From Actinocatenispora sera (GTDB lineage Bacteria; Actinomycetota; Actinomycetes; Mycobacteriales; Micromonosporaceae), in NCBI RefSeq assembly GCF_018324685.1, contig NZ_AP023354.1, forward strand, positions 806,001 to 870,000: a DNA stretch of 64,000 nt, written 5' to 3'. The notes under the pieces were generated by a model. That model was not told the DNA's origin and made no database searches. It worked only from the letters and a program-made list of their open reading frames with translations. Below are positions 53,813 to 62,262 of the stretch, one piece after another. How positions within the stretch are numbered: the stretch's first letter is position 1; the number at the start of each line of letters is the position of its first letter. The position numbers were made by a program, and so were the translations under genes.

Positions 53813-54031
53813 CCACTTCTCGGCGACGCCGCCTCCCACCGGTGGTGGTGGTTGACGGCTGCACGCTGCGCGTGCTGTACTGAAGCTGGTTCACGGTTTT
53901 TGTGGTCGTTTCATGAGGCGCTCGCAAAGATTGACAGCGGGCGCGGTCTCTTCTCTTTCCTGTTGAGTCGTGTGCGTTGGCCGGCGTATCCAAATGGCTG
54001 CGCCGGAGGCTCGATGAGGAAAAGAGGCAAC

Positions 54032-54235
54032 ATGGCGCAAGGCACCGTGAAATGGTTCAACGCCGACAAGGGATTCGGGTTTATCAGCCCGGACAACAGC
54101 GGTGAGGACCTGTTCGTTCACTTCTCCTCCATCCAGAGCTCTGGATTCCGCAGCTTGGATGAGAACGCTCGGGTGCAGTTCGAAATCGAGACCACCGGCC
54201 GTGGCCCGCAGGCGATGAACGTCTCGACGTTGTAA
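54032..54235 (+). CDS. Cold-shock protein (CspA family)
   Basis: This 67-aa single cold-shock domain has RNP1 KGFGFI and RNP2 LFVHFSSI, the typical nucleic-acid-binding aromatic cluster. It acts as an RNA chaperone, often at low temperature. ATG at 54032 follows AGAGG. The upstream 220 bp contain TTGACA (53931-53936) and no gene, consistent with the long 5' UTR usual for csp genes. A strong terminator follows. Confidence 0.97.
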   Translation: MAQGTVKWFNADKGFGFISPDNSGEDLFVHFSSIQSSGFRSLDENARVQFEIETTGRGPQAMNVSTL

Positions 54236-54244
54236 AGACCCAGG

Positions 54245-54276
54245 GAACGGGTGCCCGATGCTTCGGGCACCCGTTC
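54245..54276 (+). terminator. Intrinsic terminator of the csp gene
   Basis: A perfect 14-bp stem GAACGGGTGCCCGA with loop TGCT, followed by TTGCTAT. It lies 10 bp after the csp stop. Confidence 0.85.
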
Positions 54277-54356
54277 TTGCTATCTATCAGCCGGAGCGAT
54301 GGCCACATCGGCCGATCGGGCCGGATCATTCTGGCAAGGGAGTTGCTATTACAGCT

Positions 54357-55436
54357 ATGGGTTTGCGCTCGACGCAGGTCGACCAGCGTCGAGCGGCTCA
54401 GGCGGATCAGTTCGCCGGGTCGTACAAAGCGGTCGCGCAGGTTGTTCGGGAGCTGGGGCTACTGCGTCGGGCCCGCTGGTTCTACGGGTTGCTGTTCGGC
54501 GGGCTGTGTCTCGCGCTCGCCGGCGCGGTCACCGGATTCGTTCTGCTCGGTGACTCGTGGTGGCAGCTTCTGATCGCCGCAACACTGGGCGTGATTTGCA
54601 CGCAGTTCGCGTTCCTCGCGCACGAGGCATCGCACCGCCAGATCTTCTCGGGCGGGCCGGCCAACGACCGCGCCGGGCGCTTGCTGGGCACTCTGCTGGT
54701 GGGTATCAGCTACTCGTGGTGGATGGGTAAGCACACCCGTCACCACGCCAACCCGAACCGGGTCGGCAAGGATCCCGACATCGAAATCGACACGATCTCG
54801 TTCCTGGCCGAGGACGCCGCTACCCGCCGCGGCCTGCTGGCGGCGCTGACCCGCCGCCAGGGCTACGCCTTCTTCCCGCTGCTGATGCTGGAAGGGATCA
54901 ATCTGCACGTCAGCTCGATCCGATTCTTGGCCGGCCGGCGCCGTATCACGGGCCGCTGGACGGAGTTGGGGCTGATCGCCGCGCATCTCGCCCTGATCGC
55001 TACGCCGGCATTCGTCTTCCTGTCGCCCCGGATCGCCGGAGCATTCTGTGGCGTCCAGCTGGCGGTGTTCGGCGTGTACATGGGCGCCTCGTTCGCGCCC
55101 AACCATAAGGGAATGCCGATCGTCGGTGCCGACGAGAAACTCGACTTTTTCACCAAACAGGTCCGCACCTCCCGCAACATTCGAGGGCGTTTCTGGGCGA
55201 GCGCGTTGATGGGTGGACTCAACTACCAGGTCGAGCATCATCTGTTCCCCAGCATGCCGCGCCCACACCTGGCGAAGGCCCGCAGCGTCGTACGCGACTA
55301 CTGCCATTCCCGGGGAATTCCTTACACCGAGACGTCACTGCCGCGCTCGTACGCGATCGTGATCGCCTACCTCAACGAAGTCGGCTTGGCCGCGCGCGAT
55401 CCCTTCGAGTGCCCCATGCTCGCCTTGCGTCGCTGA
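54357..55436 (+). CDS. Fatty acid desaturase (membrane, acyl-lipid type), copy 1
   Basis: This protein of about 359 aa has all three histidine boxes: HEASH (HxxxH), HTRHHANP (HxxHH) and VEHHLFP. Two pairs of membrane helices lie around residues 45-85 and 200-260. It resembles DesA3-like or delta-type acyl desaturases that introduce double bases into fatty acyl chains, raising membrane fluidity. ATG at 54357 lies 14 nt after AAGGGAG. It directly follows the cold-shock gene, so a role in cold adaptation is likely. A paralogue lies at 60140. Confidence 0.92.
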   Translation: MGLRSTQVDQRRAAQADQFAGSYKAVAQVVRELGLLRRARWFYGLLFGGLCLALAGAVTGFVLLGDSWWQLLIAATLGVICTQFAFLAHEASHRQIFSGGPANDRAGRLLGTLLVGISYSWWMGKHTRHHANPNRVGKDPDIEIDTISFLAEDAATRRGLLAALTRRQGYAFFPLLMLEGINLHVSSIRFLAGRRRITGRWTELGLIAAHLALIATPAFVFLSPRIAGAFCGVQLAVFGVYMGASFAPNHKGMPIVGADEKLDFFTKQVRTSRNIRGRFWASALMGGLNYQVEHHLFPSMPRPHLAKARSVVRDYCHSRGIPYTETSLPRSYAIVIAYLNEVGLAARDPFECPMLALRR

Positions 55437-55539
55437 CAGCCACACGCGCAGCAGCTTCCGATCGCAGCCCAGGCTGGGCAATCGTTGAGGGCGAACACCA
55501 TTCGCCGCGCGCCGCCAAGCCGAGTGAGCGCCCGCGTTC

Positions 55540-56364
55540 GTGACGGTAACCGAGACCGAGCAGTGTGCCGGCGACGCCGGCGGCGACGGGCCGACGGCCC
55601 GGGTACGGGCCCTGGCGAAGGCCACTGCCGGTGACCATGCGGCGGCCCGGGCGGCCGTGATCGAGTCGCTGCTGCCGCTGGCCGACCGGCTGGCCCGCCG
55701 CTACCGCGGGCTGGGCGTGCAGCTGGAGGACCTGCGCCAGGTCGCCGCGACCGGGCTGATCAAGTCGGTCGACGGCTACCGGCCACAGCTGGGCCGGTTC
55801 ATCGCCTACGCGGTGCCGACCATCACCGGCGAGCTGCGCCGGTACCTGCGGGACCGGGCCTGGGCCGTGCGGCCGCCGCGGCGGCTGCAGGAGCTCGCGC
55901 TGCGCACCCACCACGCCGCCGAGACGCTCTGCGCCCGGCTCGGCCGCTCGCCGAGCGTCACCGAACTGGCCGACAGCGTCGGCGAGCCGGTCGAGCGGGT
56001 CGGCCACGCGATGGCGGCGTTTCGGGCGTACATGGCCGTCTCGCTGGACGGCGCGGCCGGGGAGGCCCAGTCGCCGCTGGTCGAGCAGCTGCCCGGCGCC
56101 GACCCCGGCATCGACGCGGTCGTCGACCGGTTGGCACTGGCCGAAGCGCTGACCACGCTGCCCGGCCGGGAACAGGCCATCATCCGCATGCGGTTCCTCG
56201 ACGAGCTCACCCAGCAGGAGATCGCCGCGAGGCTCGGCATCTCGCAGGCACACGTGTCCGGCATCCTGTCCCGTACCCTGCGCGAACTGCGCGATCTGCT
56301 ATCGGCCGAAGACCCCGCAGCAATGCCGGCCAGCGGTGCACCGGGCCGACCGATCAACCGCTAA
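55540..56364 (+). CDS. SigB/SigF-type RNA polymerase sigma factor
   Basis: This 274-aa group 3 sigma factor has region 2 at about 45-115 (DLRQVAATGLIKSVDGY), region 3 at about 125-185 and region 4 at about 215-262 (LTQQEIAARLGISQAHVS). This family runs general stress and sporulation programmes and is usually controlled by anti-sigma kinases and STAS antagonists; none is adjacent, although a STAS protein lies at 6903. The start is GTG at 55540. It sits inside a group of stress genes that it may transcribe. Confidence 0.93.
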   Translation: MTVTETEQCAGDAGGDGPTARVRALAKATAGDHAAARAAVIESLLPLADRLARRYRGLGVQLEDLRQVAATGLIKSVDGYRPQLGRFIAYAVPTITGELRRYLRDRAWAVRPPRRLQELALRTHHAAETLCARLGRSPSVTELADSVGEPVERVGHAMAAFRAYMAVSLDGAAGEAQSPLVEQLPGADPGIDAVVDRLALAEALTTLPGREQAIIRMRFLDELTQQEIAARLGISQAHVSGILSRTLRELRDLLSAEDPAAMPASGAPGRPINR

Positions 56365-56503
56365 GGCTGCGCAGGCTTGAACAACGATTGCCTCGCCTTC
56401 CGCTGGACGCGAACCGCGGGACAGCCAACAGATGGACGGGTGCCATCCCGAGGCGTCCGCTGGCGCCGCAGTGCAACGCCAGCAGCACGCCCCCCGGCAC
56501 CTG

Positions 56504-56857
56504 TCAGGTTTCGTCGTCAGGCTGGGGATCGTCGGAGTCCCGGTGAGGGGCCCCGTTGTCTTGCTGGTATTGGCGGTTGAGGCGTTGAGCCTCGGCGAGT
56601 TGGTCTTCGAGGATGATGATGCGACACGCGGCGTCGATCGCGGTGCCCTCGTCGACCAGAGTGCGGGCTCGGGCGGCCAGACGCAGCTGGTAGCGGGAGT
56701 AGCGGCGGTGCCCGCCGGCGGAGCGGTGCGGGTTGAGTAGTTTCGTTTCCAGGCTGCGCAGAAAGTCCTGGGACACTCCGACCAGCTCGGCTGCCTGCCC
56801 CATGGTGTAGGCGGGATAGTTGTCGTCGTCGAACATGTCTTCGAGCTGTTGGCCCAT
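56504..56857 (-). CDS. MerR-family regulator, copy 1
   Basis: This 117-aa protein has the MerR winged helix at about residues 19-85: YTMGQAAELVGVSQDFLRSL, then 'NPHRSAGGHRRYSRYQL'. A C-terminal coiled-coil helix of about 25 residues ends in an acidic tail. There is no effector domain. It resembles HspR-like repressors of heat-shock genes. ATG at 56857 follows AGGAGGG. A dyad at 56975-57007 lies upstream. It is a close paralogue of the protein at 58354, and together they bracket hsp20. Confidence 0.9.
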   Translation of the reverse strand: MGQQLEDMFDDDNYPAYTMGQAAELVGVSQDFLRSLETKLLNPHRSAGGHRRYSRYQLRLAARARTLVDEGTAIDAACRIIILEDQLAEAQRLNRQYQQDNGAPHRDSDDPQPDDET

Positions 56858-56974
56858 GCACCCTCCTGCCGGCCTCGGCCAGACGCACGTCGAGGGCCCC
56901 CGGCGCGGATACGCCGGGGGCCCGGGTTCGGGATCAATAACACCACCTGCCGACATGCGGTCGGCGTCTTGGTT

Positions 56975-57007
56975 CCGCACCTACCTTGACAGGGTTACAA
57001 GGTGCGG
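56975..57007. promoter_or_regulatory. Dyad operator upstream of MerR copy 1
   Basis: ACCTTG-N9-CAAGGT (56983-57003) nested in CCGCACC ... GGTGCGG (56975-57007). The inner half-sites resemble the HAIR element (CTTGAGT ... ACTCAAG) bound by HspR. It lies about 120 bp before the MerR start codon. Confidence 0.55.
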
Positions 57008-57459
57008 GGATCGCGTAAACGTGACCGGAGACCACCACCTCAGACTCGATGGGACCCTCAACGGTGTCCGCCCCGGCGTCAACCTCACCGCCTGGCGGGC
57101 GATCCAACGGTGTGTATCACCCTCCCTTTCCTGCGAACTTCCACTTCCTCCAGTACCGGCCGTGTCGGTGGGCGCCGGCTTCCCAACGCCCACCGCGCGG
57201 CGGCGAACTATCCACTCGGCGGACCCGCGGCGGTCTGCCGGCCGCACTCGGATGATGCGGCTGCTGCGTCAGCGTCTGTCCTGGTCTTCCTTGTCGACCC
57301 GCAGAACGCTAGCCGACGCTCCCCTGAATGTCTAGTACCGTGAGCCTAGATTTCTACGTGTCCTCGACCAGGGTCCGGCCGCGTAGGTCGCAGCGACCCG
57401 GTTGGATCAGGTGGGCCGGCGGCCGAGGTCCGACCGGGCGCGCGTGCCGGCGGATTCAC
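57008..57459. other. Intergenic region without a supported gene
   Basis: About 450 bp between the MerR dyad and the hsp20 promoter. Open frames here have no ribosome sites or recognisable domains. I see nothing else. Confidence 0.5.
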
Positions 57460-57487
57460 TTGACGTCGCGGCCCAGTGGGATAAAAT
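57460..57487 (+). promoter_or_regulatory. Strong promoter upstream of the hsp20 leader
   Basis: TTGACG (57460-57465), a 16-bp spacer, TAAAAT (57482-57487): one of the best housekeeping-type promoters in the window. It predicts a leader of about 230 nt before hsp20, containing the possible 40-aa ORF. Confidence 0.65.
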
Positions 57488-57554
57488 TGGTCTCGCCACT
57501 ACAGATTAGCCCTGGTGGCTGGGGCAGGTTGTTTGCTGTGGAGGTGAGTGATCG

Positions 57555-57677
57555 ATGTCGGCCACCATCGATCGGACGGCCCGCGGCCGGAGGTGGCCGC
57601 GTCGTCGAGGCCGTCGGGTTTGGTACGGGCGCGGCCCGTGGCGGCCGTGGCCCGGCGGGCCGATGCGGCTGGCCTGA
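57555..57677 (+). CDS. Possible 40-aa Arg/Trp-rich leader peptide upstream of hsp20
   Basis: A short frame with a strong ribosome site (GGAGGTGA, 7 nt before ATG) lies between the promoter at 57460 and hsp20. The product begins MSATIDRTARG, has four Trp and many Arg and Gly, and ends MRLA. Both this frame and hsp20 are preceded by the same 11-bp sequence CAGGTTGTTTG (57525-57535 and 57690-57700). It could be a regulatory leader or a small protein. GC-rich chance coding cannot be excluded. Confidence 0.4.
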   Translation: MSATIDRTARGRRWPRRRGRRVWYGRGPWRPWPGGPMRLA

Positions 57678-57725
57678 GGGCCCGTCCTACAGGTTGTTTG
57701 TTGATCGTTGCGGGAGTGATGGTTG

Positions 57726-58163
57726 ATGAGCATGGTGCGGTTCGATCCGTTCCGGGAGATCGAGCAGTTCGCCAACGGCTGGGCGAACGAGCCGGCGTGG
57801 CGTAGCCGCTGGGCGGCGATGGACGCGTTCAAGTCCGGCGACGCGTACCAGGTGCGGTTGGATCTGCCCGGCATCGACGAGGACTCGTTGGAAGTCACGG
57901 CCGAGAACAACACGTTGACGGTGCGGGCGCGACGCGACGTCGATGCACCGAAGGGTGCCGAGTTCGTGACACGGGAGCGCCCGGTGGGCACGTTCACCCG
58001 GCAGATGGTGCTGGGCGACGGGCTGGATGTGGAGAAGGTGTCGGCGGACTACCGCAACGGAGTGTTGACGGTGACGATCCCGGTCGCCGAGCACGCCAAG
58101 CCGCGCCGGATCCCGATCGCCCGCGCTGCAGGCGGTGACCGCAAGGTGATCGAAGCCAGCTGA
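57726..58163 (+). CDS. Hsp20 family small heat-shock protein
   Basis: This 145-aa protein has a short N-terminal arm (RFDPFREIEQF), an alpha-crystallin domain at about 35-125 (YQVRLDLPGIDEDSLEV ... YRNGVLTVTIPV) and a C-terminal 'RRIPI' IxI-type anchor. It is an ATP-independent holdase that prevents aggregation of unfolded proteins. ATG at 57726 follows GGGAG by nine bases; an ATG two codons later is possible. It is flanked by two MerR paralogues that are likely regulators. Confidence 0.95.
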   Translation: MSMVRFDPFREIEQFANGWANEPAWRSRWAAMDAFKSGDAYQVRLDLPGIDEDSLEVTAENNTLTVRARRDVDAPKGAEFVTRERPVGTFTRQMVLGDGLDVEKVSADYRNGVLTVTIPVAEHAKPRRIPIARAAGGDRKVIEAS

Positions 58164-58282
58164 CCTCATCCCCGCCCCCTCAGCAAAGGTGGACAGGGGC
58201 GATCGGGGCTGGTTCGTTCGATCACTGTGCGGGGAGGTGATGCCCTGGCGCGATGTTGTCGCAGGCTCCCCTCGTGGCTGGG

Positions 58283-58321
58283 GTGCTCACCCTGCTGACC
58301 ATCCCACAGCAGGGTGAGCAC
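58283..58321. promoter_or_regulatory. 15-bp perfect dyad upstream of MerR copy 2
   Basis: GTGCTCACCCTGCTG-N9-CAGCAGGGTGAGCAC, ending 32 bp before the GTG start of the second MerR gene. The 9-bp spacer equals that of the dyad before MerR copy 1. It is an operator candidate. It could also act as an hsp20 terminator, although there is no T-tract. Confidence 0.6.
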
Positions 58322-58353
58322 TCCGACAGGTGCATCAGGAAGGTGGCGGTCCG

Positions 58354-58752
58354 GTGATCGCAGACCAGAACGGGTCCGGAGCAGACCTGTCGGGACTGGT
58401 CGGGGCGCGGACACCGGCGTTCACGATCGGCACCGCCGCACAGCTGCTGGGTGTCAGCCAGGCGTTCCTGCGTCAGCTGGGCGTCAACGGGCTGCTCGAC
58501 CCACAGCGCTCCGCCGGCGGGCATCGCCGCTACAGCCAGCACGACCTGGGCCTGGCCAGCCAAGCGCGGGTACTGGTCGACGAGGGCCTGTCGATGGACG
58601 CCGCGTGCCGCATCGTGACCCTCCAGGTCGAACTCGCCTATGCCCGCGCCGAGATCGCCCAGCTGCACCAGCAACTCGACGCCATCACCGACGAGCGGAA
58701 ACCGGCTGCCGATCCCGACACCTCTGCCGACCCGGACACCGGCGACCGCTGA
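58354..58752 (+). CDS. MerR-family regulator, copy 2
   Basis: This 132-aa paralogue of the protein at 56504 has FTIGTAAQLLGVSQAFLRQL, 'DPQRSAGGHRRYSQHDL' and the shared VLVDEG...DAACRI, then a coiled-coil and an acidic tail. GTG at 58354 is preferred because AGGAAGGTGG lies upstream; a GTG at 58330 is in frame. It reads in the same direction as hsp20 and is separated from it by 190 bp containing the perfect dyad. Confidence 0.9.
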   Translation: MIADQNGSGADLSGLVGARTPAFTIGTAAQLLGVSQAFLRQLGVNGLLDPQRSAGGHRRYSQHDLGLASQARVLVDEGLSMDAACRIVTLQVELAYARAEIAQLHQQLDAITDERKPAADPDTSADPDTGDR

Positions 58753-59687
58753 GACCCGGCTGCACAAGGGCCCCGCAGCCGCCGAATGCGACGGCTGGAA
58801 CCCCGCCACCGCCGGCACGGCCGGGCCACACCACTGCCCGACCTGCGTACGCACCGGCCCACCCACCGGCGACGTTGCCGCACAACCGATCTCAGCGCGG
58901 CTGCGCCCCGTGTGCGAGCAACACCCCGCCGCCGTTGCCGGAGCGGATGGCAGTGGAATCCAGTGGATCTGCGGTGGGAAACGGGTGGGCGTCGTTCGCC
59001 GGACTGCCATGACGGCGTCCTTCCAGCCGGCCCGCTGTGGGCTGGCCCTGTATCGATCACCCAGGACGACGTCAACTCTGGCACCATCTGCATGGCGGTC
59101 GACGCCTCGACAAGTCTTTCGTAACCCCACGACAGTCCGCGGGCGCCCCGCGCCGAACATCGACTCCCGGCGGCGGCCGGTCAGGCGCCTGCTGTTGGCG
59201 GCAGGGTTCGGAGTGAGGCTGCGTAGTGTCAGCATCAGGCGACCAGGGGTTGCGGCAGACTCTGTGCTAGGGGATAGTGGCCAGAACCCCGCCGTGGCCG
59301 AGACCCCGCTGCTGGACGGTGACGGTGGAGGGATGTGTCCGGAGCACGCTTGGGGGAAGCGTCCGGAATCCCGGGGGATCCGCCGTTTTCGATCGGCCTC
59401 GTTCTGGCCACGGCGGGTTGTCATCCCTGGTCCATGTGCGGGAACGACAGCGGTCAAGCCGGCGCTGCCGAGGTCCGTGTCGCCGCGTACAGACCAGCCG
59501 CCATGCCGGTGGTGGACGTGCGTGCACGGCCATCGCCGGTCCAGGCTCGCTCGGCTCAGACCCCGCCGAAGCCATCCGCCGACGGGGCGCACTGCGCCCT
59601 GCGAACGGATGGCAAGACGCCGCCCCGCGGTGTGCGAGTGGATTGTCCAACGGATCCGACAGCACTCCCCAGGATGGAGAAACCACG
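58753..59687. other. Long intergenic region with inverted repeats
   Basis: About 935 bp without a firm gene. At the left, a frame read through about 58757-58990 contains Cys-rich text (AECDGWN, HHCPTCVRTG, RPVCEQH) reminiscent of small zinc-ribbon proteins, but no start codon with a ribosome site is evident. At 59277-59287 and 59401-59411 lies an 11-bp inverted repeat (GTGGCCAGAAC / GTTCTGGCCAC), and an ACGCTT-GGGGG-AAGCGT hairpin lies between them. Confidence 0.45.
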
Positions 59688-60059
59688 ATGAACTCGATGT
59701 CGCCGCGTCGTTCGGCCGACCCGAGCGGGTGGCGTGGAAAAGAGGTGCTGCTTCGCGACGGCGACAGGCTCGGCAAGCTGGTCGATGTCTACTACGACGC
59801 CGACAGCGACGACCCGGTGTTCCTGTGCGTGAAGCCGCGTCTGTTCTCCAGCAAGCAGCTGCTCGTCCCGGCCGACAAGGTGCACGAGACGCCGGCCGGC
59901 CTGACGGTGGACTGGTCCGAAGACGACGTCAGGGGCGCCCCGACCACCAAGCCGGGCGTGGGCTTGTCCGGCGTCGAGGAACTGCGCGTCTTCCGCCATT
60001 ACGGCATGGAGTTCACGCTGTCCACCGCCGACAACGGGCGGCGCCTGGTGCGGCACTGA
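59688..60059 (+). CDS. PRC-barrel-like domain protein
   Basis: This 123-aa protein has a first half that fits a PRC barrel: WRGKEVLLRDGDRLGKLVDV, then DDPVFLCVKPR and the 'LLVPADKV' strand. The second half (about 80-123) is unassigned. PRC barrels bind RNA or proteins in ribosome maturation, photosynthesis and stress proteins. ATG at 59688 follows GGAG by eight bases. It is a single gene, convergent with the desaturase. Confidence 0.8.
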   Translation: MNSMSPRRSADPSGWRGKEVLLRDGDRLGKLVDVYYDADSDDPVFLCVKPRLFSSKQLLVPADKVHETPAGLTVDWSEDDVRGAPTTKPGVGLSGVEELRVFRHYGMEFTLSTADNGRRLVRH

Positions 60060-60139
60060 CGAGCACCGCTCTATCGGGTTCCGTCGTGCAGGCGCTCGCC
60101 GGAGGGCCGGCTGCCCAGCGCCCCGCCCGACCGGGGCGG

Positions 60140-61258
60140 TTACTTCGGTGCCCGCAGCTGCACGGCAAGCGGGCAGGAGAACTGGGTGCGTCCGGCCAGT
60201 CCGACGTCGTTGAGGTAGCGCAGCACGATCGTGTACGCGGTGCCGAGAGGCTTCTCGGTGTACGCGACGTTGTTGTCCGCGCAGGCCCGACGCACCAGCG
60301 GCTGGACCCGACGAAGGTTCGGCCGCGGCATGCTCGGGAACAGATGGTGCTCGATCTGGTAGTTCAGCCCGCCCAGCAGGAAGTGGATGAACCAGCCGCC
60401 GGTGACGTTGCGCGACATCAGTACCTGCCTCTGCAGGAAGTCGATGCGCAGGTCCGCCGGCACGATCGGCATGCCGGTGTGGTTAGGGGCAAACGCGGCT
60501 CCGAGGTAGAGCCCGTACACAGCGAGCTGGATGCCAACGAACGCGACCACGATCTCCGGTGACATCAGTATCAGCAGGAGGACGAGGTAGCCGACCAGCC
60601 GCACGGTCAGGAACGCGATCTCCCAGCCGCGGCGCTTCATCGGCGCCCGCCCCACCACGCGTTGGACGCTGCCGACGTGCAGGTTGAGCCCCTCCACCAG
60701 CAGCAGCGGGAAAAAGAACCAGCCCTGCCGATCGGCGAGGTACCTGCCGATCGGGCCGCGTTGTGCCCTCGCATCGGCCGTGAAGGCGATCACGCTGGTC
60801 GCAATATCCGGGTCTGCACCCAGTTTGTTGGGGTTGGCATGGTGCCGGGTGTGCTTGTTCTGCCACCAGCCGGCGCTCAACCCGCCGAGCAGCGTGCCGT
60901 GCACGAGCCCGGCCCACTCGTTGGCCGTACCCGAGCGGAAGATCTGCCGATGCGCGGCGTCGTGGCCGAGGAACGCGAGCTGGGCGAACACGACCGCGAG
61001 CACCCCGGCGAGGATGAGCTGGAACCACGAGTCGCCGACCAGCACCATCGCCAGGCCGGTGCCGGCCAGTGCGAGCACGGTCAGCGACATCTTCGTCCAG
61101 TAGTAGCAGTAGCGCCGGCGCAGCAGCCCGGATTGCTTCACCTGCCGCATCAGCTGCGTGTACTGCTGGGTATATCGATCCTGCTGCTGCCTGGGTCCGG
61201 CGGGTTCGGCTGGACGACCGGCTGCCGTTGTGGCGCCGGTGACGGATCTGCTGCTCAT
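60140..61258 (-). CDS. Fatty acid desaturase (membrane, acyl-lipid type), copy 2
   Basis: This 372-aa paralogue of the enzyme at 54357 has the same three boxes (HDAAH, HTRHHANP, IEHHLFP) and the same helix layout; the stretch from APNHTGMPIV to the C terminus is closely similar. ATG at 61258 follows GAGGGAG; a GTG two codons earlier is in frame. It is divergent from the first GAF-ANTAR gene across a 244-bp spacer holding a 12-bp inverted repeat. Two desaturases within 7 kb suggest different acyl substrates or regulation. Confidence 0.92.
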   Translation of the reverse strand: MSSRSVTGATTAAGRPAEPAGPRQQQDRYTQQYTQLMRQVKQSGLLRRRYCYYWTKMSLTVLALAGTGLAMVLVGDSWFQLILAGVLAVVFAQLAFLGHDAAHRQIFRSGTANEWAGLVHGTLLGGLSAGWWQNKHTRHHANPNKLGADPDIATSVIAFTADARAQRGPIGRYLADRQGWFFFPLLLVEGLNLHVGSVQRVVGRAPMKRRGWEIAFLTVRLVGYLVLLLILMSPEIVVAFVGIQLAVYGLYLGAAFAPNHTGMPIVPADLRIDFLQRQVLMSRNVTGGWFIHFLLGGLNYQIEHHLFPSMPRPNLRRVQPLVRRACADNNVAYTEKPLGTAYTIVLRYLNDVGLAGRTQFSCPLAVQLRAPK

Positions 61259-61327
61259 GCCCACTCCCTCGACTCACCGCTGTCGGTGCGCGCCTGGGTC
61301 TGGGGCACGTTGGTTCGGGTCGGCAAC

Positions 61328-61408
61328 ACCTGGGACGGGCTCAAACGGCCGTCCGTCGGCACTCGCTACGACCACTACCTCTTGTCTGAGACGATACCCG
61401 TCCCAGGT
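61328..61408. repeat. 12-bp inverted repeat with 57-bp centre
   Basis: ACCTGGGACGGG (61328-61339) and CCCGTCCCAGGT (61397-61408), in the divergent spacer between the desaturase and the GAF-ANTAR cluster. ACGGCCGT lies inside. It is a possible regulator site or transcript fold. Confidence 0.5.
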
Positions 61409-61502
61409 CGGTGGAAACCCCGCCGGCCGCACGGCGCCGACCAGCGACGGTGCCGCCGATCTCGCCGAGGACTAGGCTTGGTCGTGACGGGGCGGAGGCC
61501 GG

Positions 61503-62237
61503 ATGGCTGACAGGCGACAGCGGCTACAGGCTCTGTTGTCGGACGACCGTGCGGCCCGGCCCGGCCCGGCGGTCGGACTGGTGTGCGCTCGTTGCGTCGT
61601 GGAACTGTCGATCACCGGCGCCGGGGCAACCGTGTTGGCCACCTTCGGTCAGCGCGATGGGCACGCCCGCGACGGCCATCCCGCTCGCGGGCTGGTGCAC
61701 GCGACCAACGCCACGAGTGCGGCGCTGGAAGACCTGCAACTCACCGTCGGAGAGGGTCCCTGTCTGGACGCGTTCGAGTCCGGCGGACCGGTGTTGGTGG
61801 CAGACCTGACCGCGGAGCTGTCCCGATGGCCGGTGTTCGCTGCCGAGGCCGTCAAGCTTGGCGTGGCCGCGGTCTTCTCGTTCCCGCTGCAGATCGGGGT
61901 CGTGCGGTTGGGGTCGCTGGACCTCTACCGTGCCAGCCCCGGTCGGTTGACCCCGGTGGAAGTGACAGACGCGCTGATCCTGACCGATCTCGCCGGCGAA
62001 CGCATCCTCCAGGAGATCGACGGGCACGCGATCGCCGATCTGAGCTGGCTCGCAAACCCGCACATCGAAGTGCATCAGGCGACCGGCATGGTGCAGGCGC
62101 AGCTGGGCGTGACGACCGAGCACGCCCTGATGCGGCTGCGCGGGTACGCGTTCACCCACGACCTGACGATGGCCGAGGTGGCGCGAAAGGTCGTGCGGAA
62201 GGTCCTGCGCTTCGAGCCGGAGTCGGAGCCGAAATGA
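61503..62237 (+). CDS. GAF-ANTAR regulator 1
   Basis: This 244-aa protein has a GAF sensor domain (about 15-160; 'TVGEGPCLDAFESGGPVLVADL') and an ANTAR RNA-binding domain (about 180-235; QATGMVQAQLGVTTEHAL). ANTAR proteins bind dual-hexaloop RNAs and act as antiterminators. It has the usual second-half ANTAR pattern but a more divergent GAF domain than its two neighbours. The ATG is at 61503. It is first of three tandem paralogues 23-25 bp apart, likely an operon. Confidence 0.9.
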   Translation: MADRRQRLQALLSDDRAARPGPAVGLVCARCVVELSITGAGATVLATFGQRDGHARDGHPARGLVHATNATSAALEDLQLTVGEGPCLDAFESGGPVLVADLTAELSRWPVFAAEAVKLGVAAVFSFPLQIGVVRLGSLDLYRASPGRLTPVEVTDALILTDLAGERILQEIDGHAIADLSWLANPHIEVHQATGMVQAQLGVTTEHALMRLRGYAFTHDLTMAEVARKVVRKVLRFEPESEPK

Positions 62238-62262
62238 CGCATGGTGAGGAAGGTCGTCTGCG

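Noticed and set aside
52460-53900. Search for a second attachment site (repeat of the tRNA-Lys 3' end)
   Set aside because: No copy of the T-arm/acceptor sequence was found by eye after the tRNA, so no att pair is claimed.
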